A program made the position numbers and the translations under genes. The notes below the pieces were generated by a model. The model worked only from the letters and a program-made list of their open reading frames with translations, did no database searches and had not been told where the DNA came from. Positions 14,397 to 23,564 of a DNA stretch of 27,128 nucleotides are shown here, piece by piece; within the stretch, counting starts at the first letter, position 1, and each line of letters starts with the position of its first letter. The stretch lies in the NCBI GenBank assembly GCA_964497585.1, contig CAZCDS010000083.1, forward strand, positions 1-27,128. The letters run 5' to 3'. The stretch is from CAZCDS01 sp964497585 (lineage in GTDB: Bacteria > Desulfobacterota > Desulfomonilia > Desulfomonilales > Desulfomonilaceae).

Positions 14397-15080
14397 ATGA
14401 GAATGAAACTGTTCTTTGCCGTAGCTGTCTCGTTGGTTTTCACCACAGGTCTTCTCGCCCCGGCATTGGGGCAGGAGATGAAACCGATCACGCTTCCTCA
14501 GCCTGAATTGGACAGGGGCAAGCCGCTGATGCAGGCGCTGAAGGATAGGAAGAGCTCACGGAAATACCGTAACGGAAATATTTCGCGTCAGACACTCTCA
14601 AATCTCCTGTGGGCTGCATTCGGCATCAACCGGCCCGACTCCGGCAAACGGACCGCTCCTTCTGCCCTCAACCGTCAGGAGATCGACGTGTACGTAGCCA
14701 TGGCTCAAGGACTCTATCTGTACGATCCCAAAAAAAACGCTTTGACGCCCTTGGTGTCAAAGGACCTCCGAGCGCTGACCGGCATCCAGTCGTACGTTAA
14801 GAACGCGGCGCTTAACCTCGTTTACGTTGCCGATCTGTCGAAAATGGGCGAAGGAGAAGAACGTCTCAAGATGTACATCGCGGCCGCGGATACTGGTTTT
14901 ATAGGGCAAAATGTCTATCTCTTTTGTGCTTCAGAGGGACTTGCGACAGTGTTCCGTGCGTCAATTGACAGGAAGAGGCTGAGCGAAGCAATGAAGCTGC
15001 GAGCCGATCAGAGAATCACTTTCGCTCAGACTGTGGGATTGCCCGCGTCCCGAAAACAGGGAGCAGCCGCAACACGTTGA
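14397..15080 (+). CDS. Exported nitroreductase-family protein (SagB-like)
   Basis: 227 residues from ATG 14397, with GAGAGGTG upstream. The N-terminus MRMKLFFAVAVSLVFTTGLL to ALGQ is a signal peptide. The rest is a nitroreductase-fold FMN enzyme: LKDRKSSRKYRNGNIS with the FMN-phosphate arginines, LSNLLWAAFGINRPDSGKRT, APSALNRQEIDVYV and AADTGFIGQNVYLFCASEGL. The order and motifs fit the SagB/ThcOx-like branch. As for the aldo/keto reductase, the redox cofactor for an exported flavoprotein is unclear. It is separated from the DUF6599 gene by 170 bases without a strong terminator, so co-transcription is possible. Confidence 0.85.
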   Translation: MRMKLFFAVAVSLVFTTGLLAPALGQEMKPITLPQPELDRGKPLMQALKDRKSSRKYRNGNISRQTLSNLLWAAFGINRPDSGKRTAPSALNRQEIDVYVAMAQGLYLYDPKKNALTPLVSKDLRALTGIQSYVKNAALNLVYVADLSKMGEGEERLKMYIAAADTGFIGQNVYLFCASEGLATVFRASIDRKRLSEAMKLRADQRITFAQTVGLPASRKQGAAATR

Positions 15081-15334
15081 GTTGGAATCGAGCCTCACGC
15101 GATCGGTTCACCATGCCTGACCGGCTGCCTCTTCAGAAGCGATGCCTGCTAAGCCGCACTGCGCTGAGCTTTGCATCTCCCTACAATTTTAAAAGGGGCA
15201 AGAAGGCTCTTCGGTCTTGGGCCTTTCCGCTGCAGCATGTCGACTTCTGTGTGGATTCTGCGATGCATCGGGGTGTGGCCGGGAGACTCCAGACAATGCC
15301 AGACTCATTGACATGGATACTGGATCAGGTACCA
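15081..15334 (+). other. Intergenic leader before the sigma-54 promoter
   Basis: About 250 bases with no gene. The coding frame of the activator remains open here, but lacks homology before 15409. An imperfect stem around 15190-15230 (GGGGCAAGA with TCTTGGGCC, mismatched) could end the upstream operon, but has only a short T run. Confidence 0.3.
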
Positions 15335-15350
15335 TGGCCCTGGACTTGCA
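15335..15350 (+). promoter_or_regulatory. Sigma-54 promoter upstream of the PAS-AAA+ activator
   Basis: TGGCCCTGGACTTGCA matches TGGCAC-N5-TTGCW at all but one defined base. The GG (15336-15337) and GC (15348-15349) are ten bases apart, as required. It lies about 60 bases upstream of the ATG at 15409, which suggests the activator regulates itself. Confidence 0.65.
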
Positions 15351-15408
15351 TTTCTTTGTTGATAGCTGCATTTCCTTGCATTTGTTGCCTTTTGGGAAGG
15401 GGTTCCCT

Positions 15409-18400
15409 ATGAAAGACGAATACAGGACCAAGAAGGAACTCGTCGATGAAATTAGCGGACTGCGCCAACGGATATCCGAACTCGAATCGGTAGTCGACGA
15501 ACTCGAACAATCAAAAGAGCTGTTGAAAGAAAGTGAAAGGCGTTACCGGAGTATTGGTGAGCTCATCCCATTTGGAGTCTGGGTCTGTGGCAAAGACGGG
15601 GATGTCACCTATCTCAGCGATAGTTTCCTGGAGATGGCGGGCATGACGTTGGAAGAGTGCAAACGACTCGGGCGGACTGATCGGTTGCCGCCGGAAGACG
15701 TTGACAAAACCCTTTCCAAATGGAAGCGCTGCATGGAGAAGGAGGACTTCTTTGATCACGAGCACCGCATGCGGGACAAATTCGGAAACTACAGAGCCAT
15801 CCTGAGCAGGGGTATACCCGTCCGCAACGACGAGGGTGAAGTGCTTTCCTGGGCTGGAATCAACCTTGATATCACTGCGCGCAAGGAAGCCGAGGAGGCA
15901 TTGCGGAAAGCCCGGGATGAGCTCGAGAGTCGAGTCGCGGAGCGGACCGCTGCACTGAGAAGAACAAATGAAGCCCTCCATCTTGAAATTGAGGAACGAA
16001 AGCGAGCGGAGAGGGATCTTCGCAAAACCGTTGAGAGGCTTCAGATCGTGGTCCAGAACATGCCCGTGATGATGGACGCGTTTGACGATCAGGGCAACAT
16101 CGTCTTCTGGAACCGGGAGTGCGAAAGGGTCACCGGCTACCGCAATGAAGAGATCGTAGGTAACCCGGAAGCAATGAAACTCCTGGTTCCGGAGCCGGCG
16201 TATCGTACCAGGATGATGGCGGAGTGGGAAAAGCGCGGCAAAGAATATCGTGACTGGGAATGGGACATGACGACGAAAGATGGTGAAATCCGCACAGTGG
16301 CCTGGTCCTCTGTTTGTGAGGAATTTCCCATACTCGGATGGAACCCCTGGAGGGTGGGCATCGATGTGACCGAACGCAACGCTGCCAAGATTGAGCTTGA
16401 GAAATCTCAAGAGCTCCTCAGACTTGTGCTTTCAAGCCTCAACGAAGCAGTCCTCATCGTTGACCCTCATTCAAGAATGATAACAGATTGCAACTCAGTT
16501 ACAGAGACGATGTTTGGGTATGGCAAGAAGGACGTCATCGGAATGAAAAGCGATTTTCTGCATGTGAACGATGAGATGTACAGAAAATTCGGCCGAGAAG
16601 CCTTTGAGGCTTTCCGGAAAGATGGGTTCTATGCAACGGAATTTGAAATGAAAAGGAAAGACGGAAAAGTCTTTCCGACCGAGCATTATGTAAGCCCGAT
16701 CCGTAACGAAGATGGCGAAATCCTCGCTGTTGTCAGCGTGGTGAGGGATATTACCGAACGCAAGAAAGCCCAGGATGCGTTGGAGCAGAGTGAGGAACGA
16801 TATCGACGTATTGTGGAAACGACGAGGGAGGGAATCTGGATTATCGACCAGTACGGCGAAACGACCTTTGTCAATAGCCACATGGCTCAAATGCTGGGTT
16901 ATTCCGTAGACGAGATGCTGGGCCTTTCATTCCTGGGCTTTATGGATGAGTCCCGGCAAGACAGCGCGAAGGCTCTTCTCGCACGCCGCAGGCAAGGCAT
17001 AAGTGAACAGCACGATTTTACGTTTCAACATAAGGACGGCTCCCAGATATGGACAATCGTGAACACCAACCCCATTCTCGATTCACAGGGCAATGTCGAG
17101 GGCGCCTTGGCAATGATCACGGACATTACGGAACGCAGGAGGATGGAAGAGGAGCTGCGTACCAGTGAGGAACGCTTTCGAGTTCTCTTCGAGTCTGCAC
17201 CGGAATGTATATTCCTTAAGGACCGTTCCCTGAGGTACGCGCTTGTCAACCCCTCTATGGAAAAGCTCTTGGGCCTCCAGTCTTCCGAGATTCTTGGGCG
17301 AACCGACAACGAGTTGTTCGGACCCGAGGTCGGAGAGAAGTTGAAAGCGATAGAGTCCCGTGTTCTCAAGGGTGAAACGGTAGAGGCGCAGCTTAGCAGG
17401 CAGGTGAAGGAGGATTTGATCACTTTTCTGGACATCAGAGCCCCAATTCGGACTGCCGACGGTCAGATAACCGGACTCTGCGGCATCTCACGCAACGTGA
17501 CCGAACGGTCAGCCATCTTGCCCAGACCCGCTTCCGTGTTCTCCGAATACCCTTCAAAAGCCATGCGATCCACCCTGGAAGCAGCTCGTCTGGCAGCTCA
17601 GACTCAAAGCACCGTGTTGCTTACGGGGGAAAGCGGAAGCGGCAAGGACTACGTGGCCCGATATATCCACAACCAGTCAGGTAGAGCGAGTGGTCCATTT
17701 TATACGATAAATTGTGCTGCGATCCCCATGGATCTGGCCGAATCCGAGCTCTTCGGGCATGAAATCGGAGCCTTTACCGGTGCGACCCGGCGCAAGAGGG
17801 GGCTTCTTGAACTGGCAGAAGGGGGCACGCTCTTGCTCAACGAAGTGGCAGAGCTGTCGCCCGCCCTTCAGTCCAAGCTGTTGGACTTTCTCGACACGAG
17901 TGCCGTCACCCGGCTGGGCGGCGAAAAGAGCATCACGGTCAACGCACGGGTGATTGCCGCCACGAACCGGAATCTCGAAACGGAAGTCCTTGAAGGTCGT
18001 TTTCGGCAGGATCTCTTCTACCGTCTGAATGTGCTCTCCATTAAGGTGCCGCCTCTGCGGGAAAGGACCGAGGATATTCCCCTCCTGATTGACGAGCTTA
18101 CATCCCAGTTGGCCAGTGAATTGCGCCTACTCAAATCTCCGGCAATCGATTCGCACACCCTGGACGCGTTGTCCCGATACAATTGGCCGGGAAATGTCAG
18201 GGAACTTCGCAATGTTCTGGAACATGCAATGATTCTTTCCGGGGGCGAGCGATTGGATCTGGCAGGCCTTGTTGAAGAAGAGGCTGTGCAGGACGGCTGG
18301 TCCCTGGAGGTAGAATTCTCTGACGGGCAATCACTTGATGAAGTCATTGCAACCGTGAAGCGTTCGTTGTTACAGGAGGCATTGCGCCGTTCGGGAGGCA

Positions 18401-18516
18401 AAATACAGGAGGCGGCTCGTATCCTCGGGGTCTCCCGTTACACGATCAGGCGTCAGATACAGAGCCTTGGCTTGAAGAGGGAGAAGCGGGAAAAAAGCTC
18501 GCAGGATGTGCGATGA
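15409..18516 (+). CDS. Multi-PAS sigma-54-dependent transcriptional activator
   Basis: 1035 residues from ATG 15409 (MKDEYRTKKELVDEI), with a GGAAGGGG site upstream. An N-terminal coiled coil is followed by five PAS/PAC units beginning near residues 40, 210, 335, 460 and 585, joined by coiled linkers such as ELESRVAERTAALRRTNEAL. A sigma-54 AAA+ domain follows: Walker A GESGSGKD (740-747), GAFTGA loop (787-792) for sigma-54 contact, and Walker B GTLLLNEVAEL, with N811 where NtrC-type proteins have Asp. A Fis-type helix-turn-helix (GKIQEAARILGVSRYTIRRQ) ends the protein. There is no receiver domain, so signals enter through the PAS domains directly. The Asn in Walker B recurs, as far as I recall, in some relatives, so it may mark a subfamily rather than a dead ATPase. 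No transmembrane segment. Confidence 0.92.
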   Translation: MKDEYRTKKELVDEISGLRQRISELESVVDELEQSKELLKESERRYRSIGELIPFGVWVCGKDGDVTYLSDSFLEMAGMTLEECKRLGRTDRLPPEDVDKTLSKWKRCMEKEDFFDHEHRMRDKFGNYRAILSRGIPVRNDEGEVLSWAGINLDITARKEAEEALRKARDELESRVAERTAALRRTNEALHLEIEERKRAERDLRKTVERLQIVVQNMPVMMDAFDDQGNIVFWNRECERVTGYRNEEIVGNPEAMKLLVPEPAYRTRMMAEWEKRGKEYRDWEWDMTTKDGEIRTVAWSSVCEEFPILGWNPWRVGIDVTERNAAKIELEKSQELLRLVLSSLNEAVLIVDPHSRMITDCNSVTETMFGYGKKDVIGMKSDFLHVNDEMYRKFGREAFEAFRKDGFYATEFEMKRKDGKVFPTEHYVSPIRNEDGEILAVVSVVRDITERKKAQDALEQSEERYRRIVETTREGIWIIDQYGETTFVNSHMAQMLGYSVDEMLGLSFLGFMDESRQDSAKALLARRRQGISEQHDFTFQHKDGSQIWTIVNTNPILDSQGNVEGALAMITDITERRRMEEELRTSEERFRVLFESAPECIFLKDRSLRYALVNPSMEKLLGLQSSEILGRTDNELFGPEVGEKLKAIESRVLKGETVEAQLSRQVKEDLITFLDIRAPIRTADGQITGLCGISRNVTERSAILPRPASVFSEYPSKAMRSTLEAARLAAQTQSTVLLTGESGSGKDYVARYIHNQSGRASGPFYTINCAAIPMDLAESELFGHEIGAFTGATRRKRGLLELAEGGTLLLNEVAELSPALQSKLLDFLDTSAVTRLGGEKSITVNARVIAATNRNLETEVLEGRFRQDLFYRLNVLSIKVPPLRERTEDIPLLIDELTSQLASELRLLKSPAIDSHTLDALSRYNWPGNVRELRNVLEHAMILSGGERLDLAGLVEEEAVQDGWSLEVEFSDGQSLDEVIATVKRSLLQEALRRSGGKIQEAARILGVSRYTIRRQIQSLGLKREKREKSSQDVR

Positions 18517-18708
18517 TGCCCCATGTTGAACGACCTGATATCGCAAGCGATACAGGCAGTCCCCTTTTCTCATGTGCGATCCTGCCTCATTTTGGCTGTC
18601 TCCAAACACGCTGCATAAACAAGTCTGCCCCCCTCGGACCGTAAATCCCTTACCATTAATATAGTCATTACAAAGGGTTGTTCATGCCCTATGGTGCCGC
18701 CTGAATAA

Positions 18709-18724
18709 TGGTACACATTTTGCT
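18709..18724 (+). promoter_or_regulatory. Sigma-54 promoter upstream of the first hybrid kinase
   Basis: TGGTACACATTTTGCT fits TGGCAC-N5-TTGCW with one mismatch. GG (18710-18711) and GC (18722-18723) are ten bases apart. It lies about 130 bases before the small gene at 18853 and 250 before the kinase GTG. The sigma-54 activator encoded immediately upstream is the natural candidate to act on it. Confidence 0.6.
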
Positions 18725-18852
18725 CTCCTTTCATACCGAAAGTACTGCCCAACAGACCCGGAGGACCCGGCTTCCTGGTGTCCCGGCAGGGAGGCGCTAC
18801 CAGGCAGTCGGGGCGGGACACGACTCAACAACACGACGTGAGAAGAGAGAGG

Positions 18853-18972
18853 ATGGAATATCAAATCAAGAGAGAAGAAGACTTCATCAAAGAGTATCTA
18901 GCCTTGCTCATGCGGACTGCCGTTGACCAGTCTCCTGAATGCAATGGCAACGCGACCGGAGGTGAACGGTGA
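18853..18972 (+). CDS. Putative 39-residue protein coupled to the hybrid kinase
   Basis: A short frame, MEYQIKREEDFIKEYLALLM then RTAVDQSPECNGNATGGER, whose TGA (18970-18972) overlaps the GTG start of the kinase (GTGA). It follows the sigma-54 promoter. The first half is predicted helical and charged. A purine-rich AGAGAGG lies very close to the ATG. It could be a real small protein or simply a coupling leader that drives kinase translation. I know no homologue. Confidence 0.4.
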   Translation: MEYQIKREEDFIKEYLALLMRTAVDQSPECNGNATGGER

Positions 18973-21900
18973 CGTCGGTATCCCGCATCCTCGTAGTAGA
19001 GGATGAAGCATTGATCGCGGAAGACCTCAAAACGACGCTGCAGGAACTCCGATACCAGCCCGTTGCAACGGTCTCAACGGGGGAACAGGCCGTTCAAAAG
19101 GCCGAGGAGCTCAAGCCGGACCTGATCCTGATGGATATTCGGCTAAAAGGGGTCATGGACGGGATCGAGGCGGCAGAGCAGATACACCGCCGTTTCGCAA
19201 TTCCCGTTGTGTTTCTCAGTGCTGCCTCCAACAGGCTCTCAGTGGAAAGATTGAAGATCACGGAGCCGTACGGCTTCGTGTCCAAGCCCTTCGATCCTTC
19301 CGAGCTTCACAGAATCGTAGAGCTCGCCCTTTACAAACATGGCAGAGAAAAACGGCTGAGGGAGCGCTTTGAGAGATATCAGACTCTCGTGAGAGAATCG
19401 CCGGACGCCATAGCTTTTGTTGAGCGCGACGGCCGGTTTATCGACGTCAACCTTCGCTTTTCGGATCTTCTCGGTTACAGCCGAGACGAGATCCTGAGTA
19501 TGAACGCTCGACACATATGGGCTGATCCGAATGACCGGTCTGCCTGGCAAAAGGATATGGGGAAGACAGGATTTGTGAAGGACTACGAGGCGCTGATGCG
19601 GAGGAAGGACGGTACGGTGAAAGCGTGCCGTATCAATTCCAAGGAATGGCGCTCTGAGGACGGAAGAACACAATATCTGGGCGTCCTTCGTGACATGACC
19701 GAACTCAAGCTCGCAGAGCAGCGAATAGCTGAGGCCCACGAGTTCAATGTGAAGATCCTCGGTTCCTCACCTGTGGGAATCTCTACATACAGGTCCGACG
19801 GTCAATGCGTTTCAGCCAATGAAGCGATTGCCTCCTTGGCAGGAGCAACGAGAGAACAGATGCTCAGCCAGAATTTTCGCACGATCGATTGGTGGAAGGC
19901 TTCCGGTCTTCTGGCCGACGCGGAAGAGGTGCTTTCCAGAGGTAGCGACAAGCAGCGTGCTATCCACGTGGTCACGACATTTGGGAAAGAAGTCTGGCTC
20001 GACTGCCGGCTCAGCCGGTTTGTTTACCACAACACACCTCACCTCCTGTTTATGACGAATGATATCACTGAGCTGAAGCGGACTGAACAAGAGTTGAAGC
20101 GGTCCCATGATGAACTCGAGCAACGGGTGGAAGAGCGAACCGAGGAATTGAAGAGTAGCAAGGACACAATAGAAGCGCTCCTCAACGCGACCACGGACAT
20201 CGTGCTCTTGCTCGATCGTAAAGGCATCATTGTGGCGATCAATGAAGCCGGTGGCAGGTTCCTGGGAAAAAGTTCCTCTGAACTCCTGGGCGAGTCGATT
20301 TTTGGATTGGTCAGTGAGGAGACAGCGAGTCTTGGGAAAGAGAAGACTGCCCAGGTCTTGCGCACCGGCCGGCCGGCTTATCTTGAACACGAACAGCGGA
20401 AGTCACATTTTGAGATTACGATCTACCCGGTTTCGCAAGACGACCGATTTCAGCACGTCGCCATTTATGCCAGAGACATAACCGAGCGAAAACTCGCCCA
20501 GCAGACCCTGAAGGAGCGTGAGGAGCGGTTCCGATCAACCTTTGAGCAGGCGGCCGTGGGCATGGCACACGTATCGCCGGAAGGCCGATTTATTCGGATA
20601 AACCAAAAGTTTTGCGATATTGTCGGATATGAAAGGGACGAGCTCATCAGGCTGACATTTCAGGACATCACGCATCCCGATGACCTTGAAGCCGATCTGG
20701 AGTATTTTCGCCAGGTACTCGCCGATAAAATCAATACGTACTTCATGGAAAAGCGGTACATACGCAAGGACGGATCGGTCGTCTGGGTCAATTTGACCGT
20801 TTCACTCACTCGTGATACCGGCGGCAACCCGGACTATTTCATCGCGGTCGTGGAGGATATCTCGAGGCGCAAAGGAGCAGACGCCGCACTGAGAAGGATG
20901 TCCAAAGTCTTTATGGAAGCCAGCGATCCGATTATGATCGAAGACTTGGACGGCATTATTGTTGATCTGAACCAGGAAGCCGAGCGGACCTACGAGTGGA
21001 GGCGTGAAGAGCTGATTGGCAAATCGATCAAGACTGTCGTACCGCCGCACTCACACGAACAGTGGGAGACATTGATGGCACAATGTAAACAAGGGAACGC
21101 TGTTCGCAATGTAGAAACCCTGAGGCGGACGAGAACCGCCGAAGACATACCCATATTGATGAGCATCTTCCTTCTGACGGACGAAAAAGGTGAACCGGCC
21201 GGATTGGCAAGCATTGCGAAAAACCTGAGAGAACTGAAGCGGGTCGAGGAAGAGCTCAGGGAAAGTGAGGCCCGATATCGTCTCCTCGTGGACAACGCGC
21301 CGATCGGTATCCTTTCCTGTGATTTGGAGGGAAGAATTAATGATGTGAATTGGAAACTGCTTGAGATTCTCGGCTCCCCTTCTGCTGAAGCCACAAAATC
21401 GATCAACATGTTCACTTTTCCACCCTTGGTGGAAGCCGGTGTTTCTGAAGCGTGCAAGCGTTGCATTGAGAATGGGGAAACCACCTCTTTTGAAGCCCCT
21501 TATACAAGCAAGTGGGGAAAAAGGTCACACCTGGGGGTCGTACTGACTCCAATGCAAGGCCCCGGCGGGAGCGTGTGCGGGGTTCAGGCCGTGGTGGAGG
21601 ACATCACAGACCGGAAGAAGATCGAAAGTCAGTTACTTCACGCCCAGAAGATGGAGGCCATTGGAACTCTGGCCGGTGGTATTGCTCATGATTTCAACAA
21701 CCTGCTTACCATAATCTCAGGTTATACCGAGATGCTCATGCTCAACAAAGAGAAGAACGATCAAGATTATGGGGATCTCAAGGCGGTGCACAGGGCAGCC
21801 GCTCGCGGCGCTGATTTGGTCAAGCGGATCTTGACCTTCAGTAGAACCCTGGAGAGCAGGCCTCGCCCGATGAATCTGAACAATCAGGTGAGGCAGGCCG

Positions 21901-22772
21901 AGAAACTGCTCAGCAAAACCATTCCAAAGATGGTGAAGATAGAGCTGATTTTGGCGGATGACCTAAGGAATATTAATGCAGATCCGATTCAGATCGATCA
22001 GATTCTCCTGAATTTGGCTGTTAATGCCGGGCAGGCCATGCTCGAAGGCGGGAAGCTGCGTTTTCAAACACAGAACGTCACCCTCGATGCGGAATATTGT
22101 AAGACACACATAGATGCCAAACCAGGCGAGAATGTCCTGCTCATGGTCTCGGACACCGGTCACGGCATGGATAGCACCATCGTGAGGCGGATTTTCGAGC
22201 CATTCTTTTCCACCAAAGATCCGGCAGAAGGGACGGGCTTGGGACTGTCAGTGGTCTTCGGGATTGTCCAGAGCCACGGTGGACATATTACCTGTTACAG
22301 TGAGCCTGGAATAGGAACCACATTTAAAATCTACTTTCCCGCAATACGCGATAGGGAAGAGGATTTGGATGTTTCAGAAAGCGACGAAATGCACGCACTC
22401 GGCACGGAAACAATCCTCTTCGTGGATGATGAGAACGCGATAAGGAGTCTGGGCGAGAGAATTCTCCAGAAAGCGGGCTATACCGTATTGACTGCCGCCA
22501 ACGGCAATGAAGCACTGCAACTGTATGAGAGAGAACGGAAGCGTATTTCTCTCGTTGTACTCGATCTCATCATGCCCGGAATGGGTGGCAAACAGTGTCT
22601 TGACGAGATTCTGAGGATAGATCCGCAAGCGAAAGTCATTCTAACCAGCGGTTTCTCCTTGGATGTGGAGACCAAGCTTGCTTTCAAATCCGGTACAATC
22701 GGATTCGTGAACAAGCCCTTCAAGATGAGGGAATTGCTTCAAACGGTCAGAGCCGTGCTTGACGAGAAGTAG
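18969..22772 (+). CDS. Hybrid histidine kinase REC-PAS6-HisKA-HATPase-REC
   Basis: 1267 residues from GTG 18969, with GGAGGTG just upstream. Order: receiver (about 5-120; E11, D12, phospho-acceptor D56, K107 region SKPF), six PAS/PAC units beginning near 125, 250, 385, 515, 640 and 760 with a coiled coil (ELEQRVEERTEEL) between the second and third, HisKA with H907 in GGIAHDFNNLL, HATPase_c with N-box NLAVNAGQAM, G1 DTGHGM and G2 GTGLGLS, and a C-terminal receiver with D1199 in LDLIMPGMGG. Both ends carry receivers, so it can accept phosphate at the N-terminus and pass it on at the C-terminus. No membrane segment, so cytosolic sensing. It lies downstream of a sigma-54 promoter. No dedicated output regulator is adjacent. 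Confidence 0.93.
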   Translation: MTSVSRILVVEDEALIAEDLKTTLQELRYQPVATVSTGEQAVQKAEELKPDLILMDIRLKGVMDGIEAAEQIHRRFAIPVVFLSAASNRLSVERLKITEPYGFVSKPFDPSELHRIVELALYKHGREKRLRERFERYQTLVRESPDAIAFVERDGRFIDVNLRFSDLLGYSRDEILSMNARHIWADPNDRSAWQKDMGKTGFVKDYEALMRRKDGTVKACRINSKEWRSEDGRTQYLGVLRDMTELKLAEQRIAEAHEFNVKILGSSPVGISTYRSDGQCVSANEAIASLAGATREQMLSQNFRTIDWWKASGLLADAEEVLSRGSDKQRAIHVVTTFGKEVWLDCRLSRFVYHNTPHLLFMTNDITELKRTEQELKRSHDELEQRVEERTEELKSSKDTIEALLNATTDIVLLLDRKGIIVAINEAGGRFLGKSSSELLGESIFGLVSEETASLGKEKTAQVLRTGRPAYLEHEQRKSHFEITIYPVSQDDRFQHVAIYARDITERKLAQQTLKEREERFRSTFEQAAVGMAHVSPEGRFIRINQKFCDIVGYERDELIRLTFQDITHPDDLEADLEYFRQVLADKINTYFMEKRYIRKDGSVVWVNLTVSLTRDTGGNPDYFIAVVEDISRRKGADAALRRMSKVFMEASDPIMIEDLDGIIVDLNQEAERTYEWRREELIGKSIKTVVPPHSHEQWETLMAQCKQGNAVRNVETLRRTRTAEDIPILMSIFLLTDEKGEPAGLASIAKNLRELKRVEEELRESEARYRLLVDNAPIGILSCDLEGRINDVNWKLLEILGSPSAEATKSINMFTFPPLVEAGVSEACKRCIENGETTSFEAPYTSKWGKRSHLGVVLTPMQGPGGSVCGVQAVVEDITDRKKIESQLLHAQKMEAIGTLAGGIAHDFNNLLTIISGYTEMLMLNKEKNDQDYGDLKAVHRAAARGADLVKRILTFSRTLESRPRPMNLNNQVRQAEKLLSKTIPKMVKIELILADDLRNINADPIQIDQILLNLAVNAGQAMLEGGKLRFQTQNVTLDAEYCKTHIDAKPGENVLLMVSDTGHGMDSTIVRRIFEPFFSTKDPAEGTGLGLSVVFGIVQSHGGHITCYSEPGIGTTFKIYFPAIRDREEDLDVSESDEMHALGTETILFVDDENAIRSLGERILQKAGYTVLTAANGNEALQLYERERKRISLVVLDLIMPGMGGKQCLDEILRIDPQAKVILTSGFSLDVETKLAFKSGTIGFVNKPFKMRELLQTVRAVLDEK

Positions 22773-22991
22773 AGAAGTACATGTCGCGTAGTGGTTAGCT
22801 CGTAACCGTGCGCAGAGCGCTCGAAGGTGATTTTCGGTTAGTCCTGAACGGTCCCTCGGTCGACCTCCTCTGACAGTGTCATGGTGCCTTTCCCGCGGGG
22901 TGTCGAGCACGGCATCCCAAATATCAATGCGCTTCCGAATAGGTGATACATTTCGCAAGAAAACCGGTAAGTTGGCGGTCTACGCAAGAGC

Positions 22992-23017
22992 ACGGACCAC
23001 GCCCAGGCGTGGTCCGT
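22992..23017 (+). repeat. Perfect 12-bp hairpin
   Basis: ACGGACCACGCC (22992-23003) and GGCGTGGTCCGT (23006-23017) are exact reverse complements with only two bases between, making a very stable cruciform-capable palindrome. No T run follows, so it is not a classic intrinsic terminator. It could be an operator, a mobile-element end or a transcript-stabilising stem. Confidence 0.6.
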
Positions 23018-23432
23018 AGCACCCCCAAGCTTTCTGAGGGGCCGAGGTGGGGTGCCACGGATGCGCCATGGCAGGTCCGTGTCTTCATGTTCCGATCTCA
23101 CGTTACTTATTTGATTGCTCATTGGTGGCACTGGTAACGAGGATCGACCGGCTTGCACCTGCAAACAGCCTCTCAACCACGAGCAGGGAGACCTCAGGCG
23201 CCGGTCTGTCCTGCGCCCAGCGAGCCTCGACAAATAACACGGTACAGTCTTGAGAAGTGCTCCGATTGAGGGGCTTGAGGCGTCAAGATCAGGTGCCTGA
23301 TGGTGTGCTACGGACCGTCAGCACCCAACCGGTCGTCAGCACTACGAAGTGCCTGAGATTAGGCCCTATGAAGCAATCGTGGAAAGGGGAGCTTGTCAAT
23401 CTCAAACGGGTCTGGCAGAATGTTCTCGGTTA

Positions 23433-23476
23433 CGACGTTCCGCTCTTCCCGCAAATCTTCCCCTAGCGGGACGTCG
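23433..23476 (+). repeat. 12-bp inverted repeat upstream of second hybrid kinase
   Basis: CGACGTTCCGCT (23433-23444) pairs with AGCGGGACGTCG (23465-23476), with one G-T pair and a 20-base loop. It lies about 90 bases before the kinase ATG, in or near its leader, where it could act in regulation. Confidence 0.45.
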
Positions 23477-23564
23477 CAGGAAGACCAAAGCTATTCAACC
23501 AGATTCCAGGGTTCTCTTCCTATGTCCGTTCAAAAATTAGTAAAAGCACGCCAAGGAAGTCCGC

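Larger units (their letters stand above)
22773..23564 (+). other. 790-base intergenic region with hairpins
   Basis: Between the two hybrid kinase genes. Apart from the two inverted repeats listed separately, it contains a nine-base direct repeat CGTCAGCAC near 23314 and 23334. Short frames on both strands show no family motif. I found no good sigma-54 site. The length and structured repeats make it a possible regulatory region or a decayed element. Confidence 0.4.

Noticed and set aside
15511..16410. A 299-codon open frame on the minus strand
   Set aside because: It lies wholly opposite the PAS region of the sigma-54 activator, whose coding sequence is strongly supported.
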